NCBI GenBank assembly: GCA_016932095.1 | Contig: JAFGDN010000020.1 | Coordinates: forward strand, 62,001-126,000 | Reading direction: 5' to 3' | From: Sedimentisphaerales bacterium | Lineage (GTDB): Bacteria; Planctomycetota; Phycisphaerae; Sedimentisphaerales; Anaerobacaceae | DNA: 64,000 bases | Shown here: positions 44,901 through 50,837 of the stretch, in pieces | Position numbering within the stretch: position 1 is the stretch's first letter | Layout: every line of letters begins with the position of its first letter | Notes under the pieces: model-generated | What the model saw: the letters and a program-made list of their open reading frames with translations, nothing else | Told to the model about the DNA's origin: nothing | The model's database searches: none | Program-made: the position numbers and the translations under genes

Positions 44901-46897
44901 AACTGTTCGGTTGAACGCTGTTCTATCTCCGCCTGCTGTGTCCGCTGGCTGAGTATCTTTTGTAATGCAATACCTGCCCGCGGTTTTTCCTTGCGCTTTT
45001 CGAGAATATAGCGAATCTGCCTGCATTTGCCCGTAAGAATCGCCGCTGTCAGTTCCATCCGGTTGGGATCTTCATGCGGTATCTGTTCCAGGTTTCGCTG
45101 TGCCTCCTCGAAGTCCCGTGCGAGAATATTGGCTCTGATTCTGAGAATTCTGCTTCTATCAGTCACTCCGCAGTGTTGCTCAAAAATATCGATGCCCATC
45201 ACCGCCCACGTCCACAGCGTCGCCTTGATTAGTAAGTCGGAATAGTCCAGTCGGGCATTCGGGTGCAGCGTTTCGATGCCATGTAGTATTGCGTCGCTTA
45301 AAAACTCGCCGACCGCGCCGCTTTCCGAGCTGTTTGCAAAGACCTTGGCAAGGATATATGAAAGAGATGCATCCGACCTGGCAGATGCTTTTAGCTGTGT
45401 GTAGGTATTGTACAGCTTGCGAATTGCCGCAGAGGGGTCCTCATTGTTTAATCTGGCTTGGGCAAGCTCTGCCATACCCTGCCATTTAATAACCTGGGGG
45501 TCGTCTCCGCTGCCGTAAAGCTGCTCAATTTTGCGAACTGACTGTTGTGCTTCGGTAAGCATCTGCTGGCCTTCGGCCTCATCTACAAGCATCTTTGAGT
45601 CCAGTATCAGGCCGAGGTGGTTGAGTATAAGCATGCTGTGCAGCCGGATCTGATTTATCCTGGTGACCATCGAACGCGGCCCGGTTGTTTCCTGTGCGTC
45701 GGGCAGCGTCAACGCCTGCCTGATTATATTGTTGGCCCTGTTTAAATCATCCTTTGTGTTAAATATATTGTATTTTTTACCGTATAGAGTGGCTGCGAGA
45801 GTTGCATATTCGACATTATTGGGGTCGAGCTTTATCGCCTTGTCGATTGCGGTGATTGCCTTGTCGAGATACACGTAACCGAGGCGATAGTCGGCGTAAA
45901 AAGAGGCAATCGCCGAGAAGGTTTCGGGATTTGAGCTGAATTTGTTCTCAAGCGCCACAAACTCGGGCTCCATAGCAAGGATTCTGCTTTGAACGTTGGG
46001 TTCAGTGTCGCCCTTAGTAAATGAATACTTCGTTACCAGCAGATTGACATTGGCCTGTACGCCGTCCTGTGCCGCATCTACACCCTGCTTCAGTATCGCC
46101 AGCGCTTCGCTCCTGCCTGTCTTTTCGGCATCGATGTCTCCTTTTCTTGTCTCTATGTCGCCTCGCAGCGTTGCCGCCTGCGCCAGGAACAGATATGCAT
46201 CTGTATTTTCCGGTTCTGATTGTTGGGCTTTTTCGAGGTCGGCAACCGCCTGCTTGAGCGTTTCTTCTCTGTTTGTCACCAGCCCCAGCCGGGCGGTCTC
46301 AAGGTTCGCTCTTCCTCTTATCAGGTAAAGGTAAGGCCCAAGGCGGTGCGCCGACTCTTGTTTTTGCTTGAGCTCGTCTATTTCCAGTTTAGAAGTTTCC
46401 ATTGAAGCCAGCTCGCCATCGGCGCCGGGCTTTTCAATAATTTCTATAAACTCCGACGCCTGTTCCGACACGTCCTGCCAAATTGAACCCGGGGAACTCT
46501 GCGCTGCTATATAAAGGTATTTCAACATGGCATATCTTGCCGGCACATCCTTTTTGTCCAAACTGATTATCTTGGTCCAGCATCCCAGGACCTTACGCCA
46601 TTCCTCGCTCGATTTATAAAGCTCCGCTATTCGGTAAAGTATTGCGACCTTAAGCTCATCGGTTTTGGCAAGCCCCATGGCCTTGCCGTATTTTCGTTCA
46701 ACCTGTCTGAAAATCTCTTTGCGCTGGTCGGGGTCTGTTGTTTCCTGCGCGAGCTTGAGAGCCGTATCGCCTTCTGCTATGAATTTATGCGGGTCTCGGC
46801 TGAAATATAACACCGCCAATATTACTACAAATGCCGCGACCACAAAAACCACGGACCCGATTAACGCAACTTTTCTGTTTAACCTTTTTTTTGCCAT
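41969..46897 (-). CDS. giant TPR-repeat protein of the exosortase/EPS cluster
   Basis: 1642 residues with AAGGAG upstream of the ATG. A basic N-terminus and one membrane helix (about 11-30) anchor it. Nearly all the remainder consists of TPR and TPR-like helical pairs, clearest in the last 500 residues (for example ALEYAKRICEMRPDEPGYLD, AMRVSQSALQQYQAQG, AYEHLGQSLEGIGELSQA). Long TPR proteins of PrsT type are known partners in PEP-CTERM/exosortase polysaccharide loci. This one is well above the roughly 900 residues typical of PrsT, so the equivalence is by context only. Probably a periplasmic scaffold. Confidence 0.8.
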   Translation of the reverse strand: MAKKRLNRKVALIGSVVFVVAAFVVILAVLYFSRDPHKFIAEGDTALKLAQETTDPDQRKEIFRQVERKYGKAMGLAKTDELKVAILYRIAELYKSSEEWRKVLGCWTKIISLDKKDVPARYAMLKYLYIAAQSSPGSIWQDVSEQASEFIEIIEKPGADGELASMETSKLEIDELKQKQESAHRLGPYLYLIRGRANLETARLGLVTNREETLKQAVADLEKAQQSEPENTDAYLFLAQAATLRGDIETRKGDIDAEKTGRSEALAILKQGVDAAQDGVQANVNLLVTKYSFTKGDTEPNVQSRILAMEPEFVALENKFSSNPETFSAIASFYADYRLGYVYLDKAITAIDKAIKLDPNNVEYATLAATLYGKKYNIFNTKDDLNRANNIIRQALTLPDAQETTGPRSMVTRINQIRLHSMLILNHLGLILDSKMLVDEAEGQQMLTEAQQSVRKIEQLYGSGDDPQVIKWQGMAELAQARLNNEDPSAAIRKLYNTYTQLKASARSDASLSYILAKVFANSSESGAVGEFLSDAILHGIETLHPNARLDYSDLLIKATLWTWAVMGIDIFEQHCGVTDRSRILRIRANILARDFEEAQRNLEQIPHEDPNRMELTAAILTGKCRQIRYILEKRKEKPRAGIALQKILSQRTQQAEIEQRSTEQLTQDLKSHLSAFIESMDKLLPKDPNLVPNAMMTSLCEDAIATGHLDMATAITDKYLKYDPDNSTGLFYKRLLAEPEPANITDEKRKSIREEVITQIADPIRQTLTLGAFYQMNDEPDKAAEQFKKLAGVSGAKATLAADDSTHKRAAGYLFEIALDKKDWDLADSISQLAKHENMDDCSGDLYAARVALAKGQYETALAKIDSTLKQRPVFGYGYLFRARINALLGKEEAALADTRTAATINPLDKAITKDFAYQLYERNQRLGSSVSSAQLAEMKSALDWAIGLNPEDTRLMSFYAEYISDSDPERALALRQSLQENAPSIQNSLLLARMATRLAAEEAGKRRDALFQMAQTTLEQAKSIDPQNPAVLESYAEYYRQTGQSEKAEQMLAEQSLLLWRHFLRSGQYDEAKNVLEQSLEKNPKDVNTIKGLLLVAERASDKDAVKKYLDQLISVENTPDNHLSLVQTYLKMGLVSEGEQKLASFREKYPADGRGLFLAAWLSMRQGHLKEAMKMINKRLESDQSDSSAWLLRGNLNYMMADYQQAIMDLKQSKVLLDSPATRLLLARTYLRTGHREDAITELKPTAEDPQAPDEARLLLEEIYRRLGRKEQIEQFYTTMIEKLPDSVLWHIKAGGFAGETEDYETAEKEYQIALTKSEQRGRPNIEALGGYLKSLLLSKKFDKLFQDAGKYIDGNLATMAYYRMAEAKLKLGDRVSAVQYCTNAVQKAQTDENIPIQIQNMFYLVGDKEVEQLCNQKLQENPDSYTANLAMLTLCKLRGDYNKAIQYIDNCLKNAGENEPRQEKSLMQKAEIFILNFYKTSDNSNLKEAIKAYESLLEKKPNNTYVLNNISYILAENNLDLDKALEYAKRICEMRPDEPGYLDTYALALYKKGQFAEAMRVSQSALQQYQAQGILPPAVAYEHLGQSLEGIGELSQAHAAYEQALETGGKNLDKSTKERINASLERLGKNKSGETEQK

Positions 46898-46967
46898 TAT
46901 TTATTACTCCTTAGTCTGCTTAAACATCCAACTTCCGGTATCAATCGCTCGGCCGTTAACTTTTTGA

Positions 46968-47756
46968 TTACCACCCCGAGTTGTCGGGATGTGGCCAATG
47001 TTCTTTTTCGAGTATGGGCAGAATAACAGCCAGCAATTTTTCGCTGGCTGAAAGGGCCTCTTGTTTTTTCGGATAAGTTACCTGCCCCAAACTGTTCTTC
47101 GACGAGAAGCTCCATTCAATTTTCGAGAAATAAGAATATTTCCCGAACAGGTTACTGTTCATAATTCGCCGGACTTCTTCTCTTCCGCCGGCGTATCGAC
47201 CATTGGCGCTGAAAACGTATAAAACGGGTAGCGTGCTCTCCCCGCCCGCTATCAACTCCTGCGTGCCGGCAAATTCCAGATAGCGCGCGGTAATCTCGTC
47301 TTCGGTATCGCCTTTTTTGATTGTTAATTTAACCGGCTCTGAGTTTTTTGTCCTGAATCCGCCCCCGATGTAACACTCCTCGGGCACGTGCGGCACCTTG
47401 TCCGGCAGACCATAGTAGGTTATAAACAGCATGCAGAATCGCGTTTTACTATCCGCAGGGGCGCTTGCGTCCTCCAGATTCCATTGAATGTAGTCCTCGG
47501 TACCGAGTGTTTCCAGCTCGTCGGGATTGTCTATCACCTGTTTGGCCACCACTTTGTAAGGCATCAATTTTGAAATGTCCATCTGATTCAAAGGCGCCTT
47601 CAGCGAAAGCAGCTCTTTCTGTGTATATATTCTGGCAATATTAATGACCGCCGACATAGCGCCGGCTGATAGCATAAGCACGCCGGCGCATATCAAAAAA
47701 GCCGGCTGAAGATAATTGGCCCTGATTATTTTTAGTATGTTCTTTTGCTCAGTCAT
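46968..47756 (-). CDS. exosortase-associated EpsI-domain protein
   Basis: 262 residues. One N-terminal membrane helix (about 15-38) precedes a periplasmic EpsI domain, with features such as YYGLPDKVPHVPEECYIGGGF (split), a Cys/His-containing strand typical of EpsI, and VLYVFSANGRYAGGREEVR. EpsI domains occur fused to or next to exosortases. The gene is directly downstream of the exosortase. The last codons coincide with a CCCGA/TCGGG palindrome (46974-46987). Confidence 0.85.
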   Translation of the reverse strand: MTEQKNILKIIRANYLQPAFLICAGVLMLSAGAMSAVINIARIYTQKELLSLKAPLNQMDISKLMPYKVVAKQVIDNPDELETLGTEDYIQWNLEDASAPADSKTRFCMLFITYYGLPDKVPHVPEECYIGGGFRTKNSEPVKLTIKKGDTEDEITARYLEFAGTQELIAGGESTLPVLYVFSANGRYAGGREEVRRIMNSNLFGKYSYFSKIEWSFSSKNSLGQVTYPKKQEALSASEKLLAVILPILEKEHWPHPDNSGW

Positions 47757-47775
47757 ATATCATAAGCCCCCAGAT

Positions 47776-48789
47776 TTATGTCGGGGATTCACCCCGGTTT
47801 TGTCTGGCGATTACAATATCAGCGGCTTTGTCTTCCTCGCTTTCGATAAACAGGTTCGACATAAACCACGCCAGGCATCCGTACAGCCCGAATGCCAGTG
47901 GCAGCATAACCATTCCCAGCAGGTCGTGATAAATCCCCTGTGCATACTGCGGGTCGATGAGCACGTGAATCAAGCCAGTAATGATTACCCTGACGATGTT
48001 ACAGGTTATCGCTATCGGGATAGTGCTGGCTAACAGTGTTAGCCGCTGCCATATCGGTCTGTAGTGCAAATAAGCCATTGCCACGCCGAGCGCCAAAAAC
48101 GTCGTCAATAATCTTATTCCGCTGCATGCCTCTGCCACCTCCAATCCCGGCTGGAGAGGCACATTTTTATATACTATTTCTATTATTACGCCGTTTGCTG
48201 TCGCCTCAAGCCGCGGCACAAGGTTTAATATGGCAGTAGCGGCCGTTGATGCCCAAATGCTCATCGGAATGGTGACGGGTTTTATGGCATAATCGGGCAA
48301 AGGAACGGCAAAAACAAGATAGGTAACTGGTAGCCACGTGTATTTCAGCAGGTACCAACCGCCGAGAAACAGCACAACCGCCACAAGGGCGCCGATTATA
48401 GAAATCTGGCGAAAATAACCGTAGCCGGACGGACTTACCGTATTGAAGACATAGAAAAGTATGACACACACTAAGAGAAACAGGCCCCAGTAACTCGGTT
48501 TGGCCCGGTGGTTAAGTATCTCTTTCTTGGTCTGGTTGAGAAAGTATATGCTGAAAAAAGGTATCAAGATGCCGTGCGACCAGCTCGCGTCGTTGAACCA
48601 TCGGCTGACAATATCAGTGGTTTCTTTGCTGAAAAGGAAATACAGAAGTATCGCTATCACCAGAGCGCGGATATAGGCGTGTAGAGAGAGCTGGCTCCAC
48701 GATTCGATTGAATCTGTGGAAGTCGGACCGCCTCTACTCGCGTCGGTCGAAACGGGTGTCTGTTCTGCCTGAATAATATTTTCCGCCAT
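47776..48789 (-). CDS. exosortase/archaeosortase family transpeptidase
   Basis: 337 residues from the ATG at 48789; a GTG at 48819 is an alternative. About eight membrane helices. The catalytic triad is recognisable: Cys in VAEACSGIRLL, Arg in ITCNIVRVIITG, and His in GIYHDLLGM. Exosortases cleave and transfer proteins bearing a PEP-CTERM-like C-terminal signal. No PEP-CTERM substrate was recognised in this window, so substrates are elsewhere or carry a divergent signal. It sits between EpsI and Wza-like genes. Confidence 0.92.
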   Translation of the reverse strand: MAENIIQAEQTPVSTDASRGGPTSTDSIESWSQLSLHAYIRALVIAILLYFLFSKETTDIVSRWFNDASWSHGILIPFFSIYFLNQTKKEILNHRAKPSYWGLFLLVCVILFYVFNTVSPSGYGYFRQISIIGALVAVVLFLGGWYLLKYTWLPVTYLVFAVPLPDYAIKPVTIPMSIWASTAATAILNLVPRLEATANGVIIEIVYKNVPLQPGLEVAEACSGIRLLTTFLALGVAMAYLHYRPIWQRLTLLASTIPIAITCNIVRVIITGLIHVLIDPQYAQGIYHDLLGMVMLPLAFGLYGCLAWFMSNLFIESEEDKAADIVIARQNRGESPT

Positions 48790-48834
48790 AGTCAAACTGG
48801 CTCGTGACCCGCCGCTCACGTAGTCAGCGACGGC

Positions 48835-50481
48835 TTAGAATAAAAAGTTAAACGGTCTGCCCGTGCCGTAATCACGGTCGGCGAAGTTACGGTCGTAAAT
48901 AAAACCAAAACCATACGTCGCCCGAAATGAGTTTCGCAGCACGGCGCGGAATCTGGCTGTCGGGTGCGTCCCGACATTAATGAGGTCGTTTGGCTTGATG
49001 AAGAAATCGGGCTGTTCACCCGCGGCAATCTTATCCAGGTCAACCAACACGATTTCTTCACGTTTTTTGCCTATTCTCCTGACAACCTCACAGCGTTTAG
49101 GCCAGGCCAATGGTCCGAGGCCGCCGGCCGCGGCGATTGCCATTTTCAACGTCATCGGCCGGCCTGTTATATTTATGAATCCCTGAGCATTGACGTTGCC
49201 CATAATACAAAATTCGCCAATAATATCAACCGGCACGTGAATATTATCGCCTGGTCGAATCACAACGTTATAGCGGGGGTCTCCGCTCAACAGCTTATCC
49301 GCCTGAATCCTGATGACTCGTCTTTGTGAGCCGCCGGCGCCGATTTGGTCCCACGCCGCAATACCTGTTCGTCCGGCGGGAGGCAATTGTTCGCCGACGG
49401 GTGGTATTGATTCCCGGCCGCCCTCGGGGCCGGCCGTTGGTTTTGTCGGGGTTTCCGGCGAACTAACGCCTATTCGGACCGGCTTCCATTGACCATCCTG
49501 AAATATCCACTCGATTCTGAAATCATCACTCGCGGCTGGCGGCCCGTCGGTTGTCGCGTTGCTCGCGGGTTGCGGTTCATTAGTCGTAAATTCCCGCTCT
49601 TTCAGCAGGCGGTCCTCTATCTGGTCGTTGGTAATCAGTTCTGTTGAGGCGATTACAAAACTGTCGCTGCCGGCCATTGGCGCGATTATATCCATCATTT
49701 CCTGCTGACCCGTGTTTGGGCTTTCATCCATCATTTCCGGCTGGCCGACAGGCAGGTTATCCTGCCTGAGTTCTGCGTCTTCGGGCTGTTGTTCTATGGT
49801 TTCAGTTATCTCTTCCTGTCCAGTAATCGGACGGGATATGTAAATGTAGCTTATATTGAACTGGCTGATGCCGCCGGCGGCGGCCAGTGCGTCGGCAAGC
49901 CGATAATCATAACGCGGTATCTGGTATCGTCCGGACCTGGGAACGCCGCTGCCTAATATCGAAAACAACCGGCTTTGCGACTGAATCAAAATCACATTGA
50001 CTACAGGTTCTTTGAGAATATTAGGCGACAGAATCTGTTTTATCTCTTCCTCTAACAGCGATTCGGTAAGCCCAGCCGCTGCCACCGTCCCAACCTCTGG
50101 AATCGACACTTTTCCCGTCTCGGTGATTACATACTGGTTAGTGAACATTATCGATTCGTTGAACAACTCAAAGATGCTTATTTGCACTATATCGCCGGGA
50201 CCGAACACATAGTCGGTTTCGTATGCGATAACATCGGCGGGTTTCGGTTCTTCCCCTGTTTCCCAGGCGGCAGGGGTTTCGTCAGCCACTCCTAAAGAGT
50301 CCAGTATCACATTGACTGCCGGCACCGGCCTGAATCTGCCAACCTGGGTTGGGTCCCAGAATTTATCCGCGCAGCCGGACAACGCCCAAAGAGCAAATGT
50401 GCATAAGAGCAAAAGAACGCAAGTGCTGCTTATGACTTGTGCTCTTATGCACTTGTACTCCTGATATTGTGATTTTTTCAT
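48835..50481 (-). CDS. polysaccharide export lipoprotein, Wza/GumB-like
   Basis: 548 residues from the ATG at 50481; 50496 is an alternative. A lipoprotein signal ends with LSGC (Cys about 37). The polysaccharide-export domain has YVFGPGDIVQISIFE and VSIPEVGTV (about 95-190). Two SLBB-like segments follow (about 185-225 and 400-450), separated by a Pro/Glu/Gln-rich insert (about 235-370). The C-terminal part ends in FGFIYDRNFADRDYG. Forms the outer-membrane channel for the polymer. The hydrophobic core of its signal peptide is encoded by an octamer array (50391-50454). Confidence 0.9.
   Translation of the reverse strand: MKKSQYQEYKCIRAQVISSTCVLLLLCTFALWALSGCADKFWDPTQVGRFRPVPAVNVILDSLGVADETPAAWETGEEPKPADVIAYETDYVFGPGDIVQISIFELFNESIMFTNQYVITETGKVSIPEVGTVAAAGLTESLLEEEIKQILSPNILKEPVVNVILIQSQSRLFSILGSGVPRSGRYQIPRYDYRLADALAAAGGISQFNISYIYISRPITGQEEITETIEQQPEDAELRQDNLPVGQPEMMDESPNTGQQEMMDIIAPMAGSDSFVIASTELITNDQIEDRLLKEREFTTNEPQPASNATTDGPPAASDDFRIEWIFQDGQWKPVRIGVSSPETPTKPTAGPEGGRESIPPVGEQLPPAGRTGIAAWDQIGAGGSQRRVIRIQADKLLSGDPRYNVVIRPGDNIHVPVDIIGEFCIMGNVNAQGFINITGRPMTLKMAIAAAGGLGPLAWPKRCEVVRRIGKKREEIVLVDLDKIAAGEQPDFFIKPNDLINVGTHPTARFRAVLRNSFRATYGFGFIYDRNFADRDYGTGRPFNFLF
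50391..50454 (-). repeat. octamer hairpin encoding a signal peptide
   Basis: Eight consecutive 8-nt units: GAGCAAAT, GTGCATAA and GAGCAAAA type on one arm, GTGCTCTT and ATGCACTT type on the other. They encode about residues 10-30 (KCIRAQV, then TCVLLLLC) of the export lipoprotein, including most of the signal-peptide hydrophobic core. Confidence 0.85.
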
Positions 50482-50496
50482 AAAATTATCACCCAT

Positions 50497-50837
50497 CTTC
50501 TACGCTACGGCTGCCCAGACGTGCGCAAAACATCGTCCTTATTGAAGTTATCGGCTTCTCAGGGAGACCGCTTAACTTTCGATGCCCTCCTTGACACCGC
50601 CGCTCAACCCCCACCGAAAGCGTTCAAAGATACATGCAAAAGAAATCCGTCAACGGTTTTTATACTAAAAAAGGGGTTTCATTGTTCACCCTTTTTGGCC
50701 TGTTTTATACGTCTTATAAAAAAGGACTTGCAGTTACTATTAAAGCAGGCAAATTTCCCCATTTTGCGTATTTTTTCCAATTTTCCAGGGTGCGCTTTAC
50801 GCAAAAAATAAGTCGAGAAAGGGAAAATTTATATGCT
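50497..50837. other. gap without a recognised gene
   Basis: 341 bases between purL and the start of the EPS cluster, both on the minus strand. It becomes AT-rich near purL. I see no convincing coding frame, hairpin or heptamer array. The promoter of the EPS cluster should be here (upstream of 50481). Confidence 0.4.

Noticed and set aside
49997..50212. Plus-strand frames inside the EPS cluster
   Set aside because: All are antisense to clearly recognised genes and lack family features.
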